Source of the DNA: Blastocystis sp. Blastoise
Lineage: Eukaryota > Sar > Bigyra > Opalinata > Blastocystidae
Direction of reading: 5' to 3'
DNA: 64,000 nt
Assembly: GCA_039096225.1 (NCBI GenBank)
Contig: JBBPEB010000017.1
Location: 202,001-266,000 of the forward strand
In this document: piece by piece, positions 22,550 to 36,581 of the stretch
Layout of the letters: each line of letters opens with the position of its first letter
How positions within the stretch are numbered: the stretch's first letter is position 1
The notes under the pieces: model-generated
Database searches by the model: none
Told to the model about the DNA's origin: nothing
What the model saw: the letters and a program-made list of their open reading frames with translations, nothing else
Made by a program: the position numbers and the translations under genes

Positions 22550-23569
22550 CACTTAAATTCAACTATAATGACAATGTAATTTATGTTAATATAGTTTAAA
22601 ATAAATTTTGTTATATATATATATTAAATAAATACTTTAGAAAATGTTATACTCTATTATGAACATCATAAATCAAGGATAAAAGAACAAACAAAACTTG
22701 CAAATTTTTTTAGAAGAATCTTCATGAAAATAATTAAAAAATGATTAGAGAATTGCTAAAAGACCGCGAATATATTTTGAAAGATCTATTTTGTTGAATA
22801 TGTCTCTTTAAGCAATTTATGAGCATTTAAAATGTTTTTGTAGATCAATTCATGCAATATAGATTCGTATAAAGAGGAAAAAATACTGATATTAATGATT
22901 TTTTATTTTTTTATTTGTTTTTCTTATAACTAAACTTGTTCAAGCCTTGATTTTATGCTCTAAGAATTCTAAAATAATAGATAGATATGTTCAAGTGATT
23001 TAAACTCTTTTTCTATAATGTGAATTTAGTCTTTTTAGATTTACTTACGAATTATTCAATAATTGTAATTAATATGATTTATATATATGCTTTTCTAGTC
23101 TATCTCATAGTTAAAAATCAAAATATATCTTAGTTTAACCACATAAAAACGTATTTTGTGTAATAGTTGATATAAATTCATAATAAAATAGTTCATTGAG
23201 TATAACAACAATCCTAATATATAAATATTAATTAAAATGGATCATATATACAAAAGGAACAGATGTACATAGATAAAACAATCAAACATGAGTTTTAAAA
23301 CTTGTGAATTCATTTGAGGGATTCAGTTTACAACTGAAATTGTTTTAATTATTTTTATCATTTTTATACTGTCTATTTCTCATTCATATTCAATATTTAA
23401 CACGTATTTTTTATTGTAAACACAAGAATAAGTTGTTTCTGTTATTATGATAATTAAATAATGTTTGAAGAAAAGATGCAAAAAACAAATTGTCAAGAAA
23501 AACGAAGTATCTTTTCTATTAATACATACTGATCATAAATATATAATTTTTAAAGTATCATTTATATTA
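22550..23569. other. Intergenic, divergent 5' flanks
   Basis: About 1 kb upstream of copy B and of the + strand relic. No exon-like content. Confidence 0.4.
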
Positions 23570-24600
23570 TAGGAAAAATCAAAAATCACAATTTCAAATT
23601 ATCTTCTACACAAATATCCTAATTCCATGCCTTCTTTGGTATCTATGAATACTAATGATTTCACAGAAGAATAAAAATCTTATTACATTGATCTTCCTAG
23701 CTTATTAATACATAAAATGATCCCATTTATGGAGAATGCAAAAATTCTTGATGTTTTGCCTTTAAAAGATATGATTTCAATTTATTCAGATATACATTAT
23801 TTTTTTGGAGATGAATCCTATGAAGATGAGATAAAAATATATACATTTCTTTGTGATTCTTTACATAGTTATGTTGTGAATAATAATTGTGAACTGTATT
23901 TTATTTTATAAATATATATAGAATTAATGAAAGCGATGAAATGAAAATTCTAAGATTTCAACTCATTATTCATGGTATATTTATTTCATTTTATTATTAT
24001 TATATATATGAATGTATAGATATCATAACAGAAGAGAGAAATCAATTATTCTATCAATATTCTCAATTATTTGATTTCTTTAATATTACAATTGTTACTT
24101 TAAAATGTATATTTATATAATATATATATATTAATATATATAGTTGATTTCTCTGATGTTATTTCTTATGAATATATATATCCCTATAATTTAATTTATT
24201 ATTTCCAAAATTAGATATTTAGAAAATCTGTTTTATATATAATAAAGTAATATAATTATATATATATATATATATAGGTTCTTATTATTCTTCTCAAATA
24301 GATATACCAATAAATTCTAGTCATACTGATTATGGGAATTCTATAAAGAATATAAACATAGTTATTATGAGAAATAATATCCTAGAGTATATAATAATTG
24401 TAAAAGAAATCATTATATAAATAAGAATGAATATGCAAATAGAGTTCATATCGTTAAAGATAATCATGGAAATAATAAAGAAGATGAAATAATTCAGAAA
24501 GAGATGATATCTATTGATATTAATAATGATTTTCAAACTATAAATAATGATGATAAACCTGATTATTGTATATTATTATGTATATTATAAATAATCATTT
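23570..24600 (+). pseudogene. Relic E of the BTB-repeat family
   Basis: Fragments align in order with the family. SYYIDLPSLLIHKMIPFMEN (near 23675-23745) is preceded by an in-frame TAA. It is followed by LKDMISIYSD and then ERNQLFYQYSQLFDFFNIT (24040), the counterpart of RKDELFYYSLLIKMMNI, and by EYIYPYNLIYYFQN (24170), the counterpart of LEYICPSNIKDIFPSL. A further Lys/Asn-rich block with an in-frame TAA runs at 24330-24590. The start exon and the rest of the protein are missing. It is the most diverged of the five members seen. Confidence 0.55.
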
Positions 24601-24693
24601 GTATAAATAAATTATGATATATCAATTATTATTTTTAATTATTCCCTTATTATGAAGTTATAAATACTTATAAATGGAATATTGAATTATTAT

Positions 24694-24731
<38 letters not shown>

Positions 24732-25549
24732 TTCAATAGTTGATAAAAAGTTGGTATTAAATGTATGTTTTATATATAATTATATATATATATTAAGTTT
24801 CTTGTATTAAATATAAAGATTCTTCAATATTTTTTTGATATAAAAATGATATAAGAGAACTATCAGAATATTCATACTTTTTTATTTTGAAATCATTGAA
24901 TGTCAGATAGAGAAACCAAATTATTATAAAGAATAATGAAATATGATTTATATATATATATTATTTATAAATATTAATGATACATTATTATTGTTTTAAA
25001 AGAATACTAATTATTTTCATTAAATTTATATTTATAAGAGTTCTATTTAATTATATTTCTCATAAAATTTTATTTAATATACTATTAAGAGAAACAAGAC
25101 TATATAAAAGAATTTCAGCAACTTATACCAGTTTACTTTATAAAGTATATACTAATAAAAGGTTTATATACTTATATTATAAACATTATAATAAGTTGTA
25201 TATTAATAAAGCAATGAGAAAAAAATAAATAAATCATCATCATTAGATAAATTATTGTATAGTAGTTATCCTTAGCATTATACAAACAATAAATTTTTAC
25301 AAAATAAAAATCTGTTCTAAATATATTAGATAGTTAATTGTAAAAACGGTAGTCACATTATCATGAAAATTCTTTCAAAAGTATTGGAAAACTCTACTAG
25401 TGATTACTATTATTCAATTAATTTCAATGAAATAATACTTCTATTATAATATAAAAATAACAAAAACAAAAATAAATATAAAAAAGAATAAATAATAATC
25501 AGATATAGCATTAGATAGATATTAAAAAAGGATAAATATAAAACTATTT
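24601..25549. other. Intergenic
   Basis: AT-rich spacer with a short (TA)n run near 24697-24728. A frame at 24977-25228 (Ile/Tyr/Lys-rich) has no features of a real protein. Confidence 0.35.
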
Positions 25550-27627
25550 TTACCATATTTTGTCGAATTTATAACGTATATAATTATTATGTTTATATGA
25601 CCAATCACTCAATTGTTTTTCATATATACCAATTTTTTTATATAAATCATACTCTATATAATATAATATCGGTAAAAATAATTGTTTATATACCGATATT
25701 AAAAACTAATTCTTCCAATTTAGGAATCTTTCCAGTAGTAATAAAATTGGTCAGTTTTGACAATTGTTCCTCATCATAAATACATATGTTTAAACTTCTT
25801 ATATTTTGAGTTTTATTTTCATTTATACAATCAAATAATGTTTCTATCTCATATTTATTCATCTCTTTTTCTATTTATACATTATATATATATATATATA
25901 TATTTATACTATCTGTAACAATAATTGTATTCATAAATGAATTACTATCATATTTATATCGAAAGATTGAAGTTTTAGGATCATAAATATAGTCATAATT
26001 ATAAAGATTTTTCCATTCTATAAAAAATTAAATAATAATGAATATGAATAGAATCAATATTATTATTAGCATACCACCTAAACAGACAATACTTGATGAT
26101 TGAAAGTTATTATTATTCATATATGTACAAAATGTTTTAATAAAAGAACTCCACCATTCTCTATTACCTTCTCCATCACCTTCTTTATCTATATATATAC
26201 TTATTATTTAATGAAAAAAATTATTACACAATGATACGATGATATATATAAAAATCATGAATTATAATACAAAATATAATAATTATTATATACAAAACTT
26301 GATATATTTTAATTGAGGGAAATTATCTATAGTATAAAGTTTTAAAAAGTTCTCATCCAATATATCATTGATTCCTAAATTAATATTCATAAAAATATAT
26401 TAGATTGAAATATATAATATACTTTAACTAAAATATTATATGTTTAATAAATATATACCAATAACTAATTGAGTTGTATTATGAAAACAACCTTTAGGAA
26501 TTAATTGACTTTTAAAACTCATATAGCGATCTAATAAAATAGTTTTATTAATTAAATAAACTATTATTATACATAATAATTATATATAAATAATTACCTT
26601 CTATTCTAACAATAGAAGCCTTTGGAATTAATTTTTCCAAAATATTTTCATATGTAGAAAAATATTCAAAGTATAAATCTTCAGTATTTCTCGATCCTAT
26701 ATATATATTCATGTGTTTTTTATATAATATACGACTAATCGTTAATGTATGAATAGTATTAAATTTATTGTCATTAAAAAGAGTTGATATCCATGCTAAA
26801 GAGTCTATACTCATACCATCATCAACTATAGATATTATACAAAGAATTTTAAATATATATATATATATTATATTATATACAAAAAATAGTTAAATCATTC
26901 AAATGTTGTAATACATTACTATTTAAGAATCTCTTTAATGAATCTCTTTGATCAATTTCTTCTGGATTATTATCTATAAATGAATAAATATTATTATTAT
27001 ATATTAATATATATAATCATTAAAAAGAAACAAATACTCTTGAATGATATATTTAAATAGTCAATATTTTGTTTATTATTTCCAATAGAATCCAATACTG
27101 TCATACTTTCAGAACGAGAAGAATCAACTGTAAAAGAAAGTATATATATGAGATAAAATGAATAAAAGAATTTAAAAAAAATAAATAAAATGATATACTA
27201 AGAAGACTATCAAACGAAATAAAATTTCTCTCTAATAATTCATTTAAATGAGGAAAATGACAAAATGTTTGATCTATATACAAATTAAATGAATATAATT
27301 AATTATATAAACAGTATGATAATTATAAATATATATATGATACCTCCATAATTATTAAATATATCAATATGAATTGAATGAGTATAAACATATTTATCTA
27401 AAAGAGAAGCTACTTCCTCTTTTTTAAAAAGATCAATATCGTATATATGAATTGTATCAATCATAGATATTAACTTAGTAGGAAATAGAGACTCAAAATT
27501 CTTTGTAGCTAGATTAAGTGTAATAGTTTATTTATTAATATATAAATTTACTTATTTCAATATCGTAATTGATAATATGTAATTTTGGGAAACATTCTTT
27601 CTTTAGTAAAGATAATTTGAAAGATTC

Positions 27628-27676
<49 letters not shown>

Positions 27677-29335
27677 TATGTCTATGACAATCATTATCAT
27701 TATATATAAGTTCAGTAACATTTGGAAATACATGAGTTGTCATTATTTTGTTAAATAGATTTTCATCAATTTTTTGAGTTGATTCCTTAACTATATAAAA
27801 TAATAATGTTGATAATAATTATTATTAAAATAATAATACACTCGGCAACATTTAATACAGTTGAAGAATCAAAAAGTCCTTCTTCAAATAATTTTACAAA
27901 AACCACAGAATCATAATTAAAATGCCAATCTAAAACAATTAATTATATTAATTATACATTTATTTACATTTAATTAAAATAATTTTTGAAATAGATAAAT
28001 AGGAAGGAAGAAGTAATAATTGAGATATACCATATTCAGAAGAAACGCCATTAATACTATTTAATATATATTAGCATAAATGTATAATAAAAAAATATAA
28101 TTATTTACATTAATGTTTTATCGTTTGTTTTATCTATATATTATAATAATAAATAATATGTATAAAACAATATATATTTACCATTATATTTTATTTTAAC
28201 TTCATCATGTAATGTATATCTATCTTTTGTTTTATTAATTTTAACATTTGAATAATCATTTGTATATATAGCTTCATTAATAATATATTTATATAATTTT
28301 GGTAATTCGTTCTTTTCTCTTTTTTCATAATAGGAGTCAATCAATTTATTAGAATAATATAAATGATTAAGATCTAAAGATGAAATGTTATTATATTCAT
28401 TCATTTCTGATTCAGTGTAATAATCATATTTTTCAAATGTATTTAATCTATAGTTATATCCATCAAATAAACGTATATATTCCATTATATATTCATCACT
28501 ATTTGGATTTAATAATAACTCAGTTTTCTTGTAATGCGTAATTGCTATAATATATTTATTAATATTAATTATATATATACCAGTTATATATAATTCTTCT
28601 ACACAAGGAAATATATCTTGAATACAAGATGGACATATATATTCTAATGGAATATTTGAGGCGTAATCATCTATATATATACTATAATATATTATGTTAA
28701 ATATATATACATTTAATATAAACTTTATTAATATTCATCATTTTAATAAGAAGAGAATAATAGAATAATTCATCTTTTCGTTGAGGAGTCAATAATCCTA
28801 TATATAACATTGTATATAATGTATTATAAATAATAATCATAGAATTACCCTTTATAGATATTGATATCCTTTTTGAACTAAACAAATCCATAGGCATACG
28901 TGATGTGACGTAATCGCTATAAGATCCATCTACACAATAATTATTATCATTCAAATATTTATAGAATAATTCTTTAACATAAAATAATAATTCGCACTGA
29001 AATTCATCATTAATTATTACATGATATTCAAGAAGTGTTTTATATATATCATAACCATTTTTCAAATCTAGTGTAGAAAAAACTATGTTGTCTTCCATTA
29101 AAAAATTTATCACTTTTTCCATATGAAACGGAAGCATATCTATATAATAACTACCATCATCATATTTATCAGAATGCGTGACAATATCATAAAAAGAAAA
29201 TTGAGTATATTTCTCAATAAATTCTCTTGAAATCCATAATTTTGTCTCATCCTGGAATGTAAATAAATCTAAAGATAAGATAGCATAGTATTATTTATAT
29301 TCAATACATTTATCTTCAGATAATTCTTCTGACAT
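25550..29335 (-). CDS. BTB-repeat family protein, copy C
   Basis: Start MSEELSEDK at 29335, spliced at GATAAAT|GTATTG to the BTB-like exon (FTFQDETKLWISREFIEK, SYYIDMLPFHMEKVINFL). Then LLTPQRKDELFYYSLLIK (near 28770), IPLEYICPSCIQDIFPCV (28650), NPNSDEYIMEYIRLFDG (28500), LPKLYKYIINEAIYTNDYS (28300), HVFPNVTELIYND (27720), YSIHIDIFNN (27380), WISTLFNDNKFNTIHTLT (26790), YENILEKLIPKASIVRIEG (26640), and QLSKLTNFITTGKIPKLEEL (25760), ending NYIRYKFDKIW-TAA. It keeps the segment lost in copy A. Tandem, same-strand arrangement with A and B suggests local duplication; each pair is separated by 5-8 kb of low-information DNA. Role unknown. Confidence 0.7.
27637..27674. repeat. (TA)n tract in intron
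   Basis: Short AT dinucleotide run in the intron of copy C that corresponds in position to the 110-bp tract of copy B. Confidence 0.85.
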
Positions 29336-30510
29336 GACTTTCTAAGCTATATAAACACAACGATTACAAAAAGAAAATGCAAAAAAAAGTCAATATTTTA
29401 GACTATAAAACATATAGATTCATAAAATATACTGTTATAAATTAAGTTTATGAGAATATTTTAATTATTTGTGAAATAGCAAAGCAAAATAAAAATGAGA
29501 TCAATTTTTTATTTCTTTATATAAAAAGGTAGTATTTCGTATATCTTGATTACTATGAAAAGTGATTAAATCACGGTTAAATAAAAAGATGTGCTTCATA
29601 ATTGCATTTTTTCCACAATTAAATTTTTTTTAAATATCTAGAATATTCATGATTTTTCCAAATTTATATTTCTTTTTTTAATCAATATGTTTTAGTCGTT
29701 TATATTAATAATATCTTCATTAAAAGACTTCACTACGTTGTACTTGCTATCTACTATTTGTTTTGAAAGTATTGTAGAAATTAATAAGAGAATTATTATG
29801 GTTGATTAACTATTTATTGACTTAGAGCTTATTTATTCTATTTATTATATTGCTACAACTATGGTAGACATCTTAAATACATTATTATAAGAAATTTATG
29901 AACTATTGTTGATCTTTTGAACAATAAGTTGAAAATAAAGTAAGAGAAATATTATAAATATGTTATCATATTATAAATTTCCAATTCCAATGAGTCGAAT
30001 AGCTTATTATACTATAATTAATAAGAAATATAATTATTTTCTGTATAACAGAAAGAAAAACATATTTATTCATATTTATTTATTTTTTTATCTTCTTGAT
30101 TATGAAAATAGATTATTTTTGAGTATTTTAATGTAAATAGAAATAAGTAAAAAAAAAATAAGTTGATATGTACGAAGAAACTATATTTCATTTTTATACT
30201 ATTTGTAATAACAGCAACTGAATGTATTATTTTAGCAAATACATATATAATTGAATGTTTATAAAGAACACATATTTTGATATAATAGTTTCATCAAAAC
30301 TATTTTAAATACTATATATGTCAATTCTATTTTATTACATGAGAAAGAACTAAATAAGAAAATAATTAAACAAAAATTCATACTATTAATAGATAATATG
30401 TATATATTATATAAATAACTTATTTAAACAATATAATAACTCATAAATATTTATAACAGTGTCTTCCCAACATTTTGTTATACTTGTGGTGACTGTCACA
30501 AAAAATACTT
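29336..30510. other. Intergenic flank of inverted-repeat element
   Basis: About 1.2 kb upstream of copy C up to the CTT that precedes the left inverted repeat. No gene seen. Confidence 0.4.
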
Positions 30511-30934
30511 CACTGGTGGGCAGCTTTTTCCCTTTTATACCAGGTTCCCCATAAATTTATACCAAAATTACGAAAAAATCGGTCTTTAATTTTTTTTATA
30601 CCGACGAAAGTAATTTATACCACAAAAATAAAAATAAACTTGGTATAATGTTGTGTAGACACTCATATAAATTCGTTGTTTTATATTTATATATTTATAT
30701 CTAAGAAATTGATAGTAAGATGTTTTATTTGTATATTAACTGATAATTTAAGACTTTCTATAACATATTCAAGAAATTATCCACAATATCTAGGACAATC
30801 ATTTTTAATTTTTGTTCGGCAATTTACTTAATTGAATTATTCACGTATACTAACGAATTCACAGACTCGAAAGAACATAGAATTAAATATGAATTATGAT
30901 AAAGTTGCCATTCTTATGAATGTCAGAAAATTGT

Positions 30935-30954
30935 CACTGGTGGACCATTTTCTT
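30935..30954. repeat. Second CACTG-type end inside the element
   Basis: CACTGGTGGACC followed by ATTTTC resembles the left terminus at 30511 (10 of the first 12 bases match). A shared AAAAAATCGGTC word follows both (30574 and about 31004). It suggests a nested or duplicated transposon end. Confidence 0.5.
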
Positions 30955-30958
30955 GTCC

Positions 30959-30977
30959 AGGGTTAGGGTTAGGGTTT
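30959..30977. repeat. Interstitial telomere-like repeat
   Basis: AGGGTTAGGGTTAGGGTTT directly follows the second CACTG-type end. TTAGGG/TTTAGGG repeats are telomeric in many eukaryotes. Only about three units are present, so this is an internal copy, not a chromosome end. Confidence 0.6.
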
Positions 30978-33900
30978 GAGTTCAGTTTAAGACAAAAAAA
31001 GAAAAAAATCGGTCGAAAAAAAGTCTTTAACTAACAAAAGAAAAAATGTATAAAAAAAATTTATTTCTTTAAAAAATCAAAAATTTATTTTTAAGCTTAT
31101 CCAGCTTTGTTGATTGCTTTTCATTTATTTTCAAGCATCAACTATCTCAGGAAGTCTGTGAATCTTTATACTAGTAAATATTTTATAATTATTTTATATA
31201 CAAATACTTAATCAGTAATTATGTTATCATTTATTTATTTTTAGAACTTATAGGTGTCACCAATAGTTTCAAGCCTTCTCTTTAGTCACGCAGGTCTCTT
31301 CAAAAGTATATAAATATAAAATATAATAATTTTGTCTAATTTCTATTTTATTTATTTAGGTTGTAATTGAATGAGATCATTCAATTTGTTTGAATGGTAG
31401 TAATGGATGGTTTCAAATCAAAATAAATTCAAAACAAATCAAAAGTGAGAGAATGGGAAGACATTCATTTCTGTATATATTTATTATTATTTATTCTTTT
31501 ATTTATTTTACTTTATTCACTATCTATATTACTTTAGGGTTATTATCGAATCTTGAAAGAGTTGCGTAATTGAAAAGAAGAATTTCTTCCTATTTGTTTT
31601 TAGGTATATATAAATATTATTATTATTATTATTATTTTTATGCTATTTTATTTAATTTATTTGATATATTCATTCAAATATATTAAATAATATTTTTTTA
31701 TATAATTCTTTATTTTTAATTTAATTATTTACTTTTATATATAGTTTTGTATATATAGGTGTTATAGTATTTATTAATAGAAATATATATTTATTCTTAT
31801 AGTTTTTTTTTATATTTTATATATTCATTCTATTTATTGTTTATATAGTATTAGTTGATTCGTTGAACAAATATCTCAAGGTTTATTATTAAATATTATT
31901 GTATATAAATATTTTATTATTATTTTTTTTCTTTTTTAATATATATATATAAAATATATATATTTATTTTTAAATTATTTAAAAAAATATTATATATATA
32001 GGTATCGAATTCTATTAGAATACTGAGAATTAATTATTATGAATATAGAATAGAGGTTATTACTACTTTTCTCCATTATAATATGGTATATATATATATA
32101 TATATATATATAATTTAATAGAAATAATATAGTATACTATAATATATTTATTATATATCTATATCTATAGAAGGATATAATAAATGATAATTAATGAAGA
32201 AGTCTATTATTATATTGATTATTAGAATCTTCATGATATATATATATATATAATTATGTGTATATCTATTATTAAATCTATTATTATATATATATATTTT
32301 ATACATATATATTATTATTATATTGTTTATTATTATTCTATATATTATTATATATTAATCTATATTATCTATATATAGTTCTTCAGGATAATAAGAAGTA
32401 GATAATTTTATGTTATTCTCATCATTAAAGATATAAATGTTTTTATTCCTAATAATAATAACGATTTGGAGAATAAATTTATTAGTAAATATCTTTATAT
32501 GAATTAATCTTTTTTTGTATATATATATATATATATATAATACTTATATATATTTAAATCATATTATTGTATAATAAATTTATATATATATATAGTTTTA
32601 AATAGTATGTAATAGAAGTTGAGAGAGTATATAAGGTTTTCCATTTCTTGGTTTATAAGGTATGATTAATATATTTCTATTAATAGATAGTTTATATAGA
32701 TCTTCAATTGGTTCTTAAGTCTCTCTCTTGGTCAAACCTGTATTTTTTCTTATTGTTTCTCTTCCTTGAATATAATAAGAATCGAGTTGTTTAAGTGTTA
32801 GATTCTCTGTATTTATATAAAATAATAATTTATTATCAGTCACTAGGAATATCATATATAGGTATCCTATTATCTTTATCTTTTAGAAATGATGAAAAAG
32901 ATACTATTATCATGATGATATAATGATGAATATTAACAAATATCTTTCTTCTTTATTTGACATAGATTGATTTCATCTTTTCTTATTCCTTTAGATACAC
33001 TATATGGATATGTATTGCATTATGGATTGAAGTTTTTATATAGATAGAATTGTAAGGCATAAGATACTAATAGAAAAGTATATATATATTTATTACTAGT
33101 ATTACTTTTATTCTATTTATTTTTTTTTATTATTACTATTTGTATTATATAGATAGATAGAAATATAGATATAGATAGACGTGTATCAATTATAATAAGA
33201 TTGTGTTTATTTATATATTTTTATTGTTTATAAAGATATGAATTTATTTGGGAATTATATAGAGTAATTACATTATTATAAACGTATATTTTTATTTATA
33301 ATATTTTTAAATATTTATATTATTATATATAGCTATTATAATTAGCTGAATATCATTAAAAGAAGATGATAAATAAGTTATAATGAGCAAACAAAAACAT
33401 CTTCTTCTTCTAGTTAATTATTTTTATATGATTTAAGATACTATTATGTATATTATTAAAAGAAATATTACTATTATTATTCTTTATATATAACATTTTA
33501 TATTACTATATACAATAAAATTATTATTATATCTCTCTCTATCTATAGCTATATTTTATGAATGTATCAAAGAAATATTATATACATTTATTGAGTATTA
33601 AATAAGTTATGATATGAAAAAAATAAAAACTCAAAATTATACATATAAGTATATATATCATAATTAATATATCTTTATTGATTTTTATTATAATATATAT
33701 ATAGTTAAATTTATTTATTCTTTTTTAAAAGAAAAATGAAGTTTACAATAAGTGTATATTATGTCTATAAAACAAGTAAAGATATGTATATATATATAAT
33801 TATTATTATTATTATTTAGCTACTATTCTATATATATGTATATATATTTGTCTATATTTATTTTTATATAAGTATATATAGTGTTAGAATCTATTATTCC

Positions 33901-35199
33901 TTTTTAAATACTCAAGATAACTTATATTGTATACTTTCTGGTACTACTATTTGTTCTATAGTATATAATGTTATTCTTATTATATCATAATTTTTTATTA
34001 GTAGAGAAATTTATATATATATATGTTTTTTTTTAACAAAATATTTAAAATAATATATCTATTTATATATAGATCTTATTCCCGTGAATTTTCTTTATAT
34101 TTTTATATTAAGAATTAATGTATATAATTAGGTATATAAAGGTCTTGGAAATTATTAATTACTAATTTATTTTATTTTAAACTAACTGATATATATATAT
34201 ATAGATAAAATAAAGAAGAAATAGAAATGAAGAAGGAGAAAAAGAAAGAAGTTTTAGTGATATAGAGAAATATATTGAATGTTTCAGTATATATATATAT
34301 ACTTATTTATGTATATATAAAATTGTTTATGTTCATTTATTTATATATATTTAAATTGATCTGTGTGTATATTTATATTTGTATTTATATTTATATATGT
34401 TTATATAGCTAAATATATCTATCCTGAACATAAAATAATCCATAAACATTTACTAACTCATTCTTATATATATATTTACTTTTTATTATATATATATTTC
34501 TTTTTATTATTATAATACTAATATATTATTTTATTTATTCTCTTTGTATAATATATAATAGTTAATAATCTTTTAGTTTTTAATATGATTTAAAATGAAA
34601 ACAATTGAAAATAAAGCTTATATATATATATTTATAATATTTTTAGAAAAATATTTTTATTTATTGAAAATAACCTTAAAACCATTCGATTAAGCTTTTT
34701 AAAAGCTAATTTTACACTTATTCATCTCTACAAGTGTATTGATATTAAAAGAAAACATAAATATAATAAAATATTTTATCTCAGTATTTGTTAATCAGTT
34801 TGATAAAAGTTCATTATTTGTATATGTTTTGACTCAGAACAACTCACTGACAATCAATCGACACTACAATGTCAATAAAGCTCATAAGTAAAACTAATAT
34901 GAAAGTAATTGCCTTCAAGAATGGAAGTTTTTACACCAGTAACCTTAAAACCATTGTCAGAGTACAATTTATATATTTATAAGCAACCATATTACATAAT
35001 CATCAATATATACATTTTTCTTAACTTCAAAGTGAAGTTTTACTAAAAATATTACAGAGTCGAAATAACCCCTGGATTTTAGTACTTTTCTTATATATAA
35101 AAAAATTTCATACAAATTTATATTCAGGGGCATGCTTATTCTTTTTTTCAAGAAAACACTTACAAAAATCTTTATATTTATTAATATTTATAAAGTTGG

Positions 35200-35490
35200 T
35201 TGTTTTCTTTAAAATGGTATTTTTTTCATTCCCTATATATCTATTATTCTATAGCTTGTATATATAACTCAAATTATTCAAAAATAAGCACAGATTCTCT
35301 TGGTGATTATAAATATAGCTTCTTCTATAACGATCAGCTGATCAGAAATAACTTGATTTCAAAGGTAACCTCTCTTGTTGTTCTGCTTCAAGGAAATACG
35401 ATTCTCCATGAGCTCTTAAACTGTATGTATTTATTTATCCTTTTTTTAATTACATTTCTATAATTATATTTTTATAGGTTCCTTATATGA
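35200..35490 (+). other. Possible short two-exon frame, weak
   Basis: An open stretch (TDSLGDYKYSFFYNDQLI, TSLVVLLQGNTILHELLN) can be joined over a GT-AG intron near 35423-35478 to SLYE-TAG. Its composition is less biased than its surroundings and it lies inside the inverted-repeat element. No ATG fits well and no family is recognised; it may be a gene fragment carried by the element. Confidence 0.25.
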
Positions 35491-36317
35491 GTAGAAAACA
35501 AAGTCCTTGGTTCAAACTTAAATTATTATCTTTTTATATTTTGCATTATTTAATTGTTTATTCTTTAATTATTTTGTATTTTGTTATTTTTATTGTTTTT
35601 TATGCTTAAACAACTAAAATATGTATTAAAAGAAGACAAAGAAATAATGTGTTTAAAACAGTCTAAAATAACCCTAATGAAAGTCTAAAATGTAAATTAG
35701 ATGTTGTTATGGACATTTTTATCCAATATATATCAACAGTAAATACAGCCACTGTCATTATGGAATACCAAAAAAAAACATTAAAAATAAGTCGTAGTCA
35801 TAAAAAGATACATCCCCCGTAACTATAGGAATACAAAACCCACCATAAGTTTATACCAGGAAAAGTCCTGTATATACCAGAAAATCACTTTTTTTATACC
35901 AAAAAACAGCTAGGGTGCATACCAGAATTTTCACGATTTTAAAAAGCTGCCCACCAGTGCTTTAATATAGACTTTATATTTCTGAATATTGTTTTTAATT
36001 TTTCACACTCAAAAAGTATCAAAATTATTATATTTTTTTGTGTCAATTGCTACGCTGAAAAAAGAATGACCTCAGTGAAGAAACTGAACAAAACACGGAC
36101 TTTCAAAAGAAAGAAACGATAAAAGAAAAAAATATATATAGATGAAAAACTAGAAAAAAAGGAAATAATAAAAATAAATTAAAAACATATAAATTTGTAT
36201 ATAAATAATTGATAAATATTTATAAATACAAAGGTATATATATATGTAGGAACAAAAAGGAAGTTATAAAGTTATAATTAGAAAGTATATATATATATAA
36301 ATTTCTATATATATTAT

Positions 36318-36549
36318 TTAAACAGGAGACATAGAAGAAGAATTTTTAATAGATATATTTTCATTCCCATGAATAACTTCTTTAGTTTCTTGATGAATAT
36401 CTTCATTCCCCACGGGAATTGTTTCTTTGTTATCAACAGTTATTGCTAATGATATTCCTTGATCTTCTTTTTGTTCTTGAATTTTTGTTTCTATTTTAGG
36501 AACAGGACTAGAAGATTGCTTTATATGTGCTTCTAAATAATTCAATTTT

Positions 36550-36581
<32 letters not shown>

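Larger units (their letters stand above)
30511..35959. mobile_element. CACTA/EnSpm-like element, non-autonomous or decayed
   Basis: The segment is bounded by perfect 19-bp inverted repeats: CACTGGTGGGCAGCTTTTT at 30511-30529 and its reverse complement at 35941-35959. Both outer flanks carry CTT, consistent with a 3-bp target duplication. Terminal CACTG, a 3-bp duplication and repeated subterminal motifs are known traits of CACTA/EnSpm transposons. Here TATACC words occur at least four times within about 100 bp of each end (30536-30620; 35850-35930), partly as the longer TATACCAGG. The 5.4 kb interior has no intact transposase frame; it is A/T-rich with many GTATAT and TATATAG words and only short open stretches (for example VSNSIRILRINYYEYRIEV at about 32002-32085), perhaps remnants of a spliced gene. 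Class assignment rests on ends only. Confidence 0.6.

Noticed and set aside
30511-35959. Polinton/Maverick or retrotransposon identity of the inverted-repeat element
   Set aside because: There is no polymerase, integrase or capsid-like coding sequence, the element is only 5.4 kb, and the inverted repeats are 19 bp with a 3-bp flank duplication.
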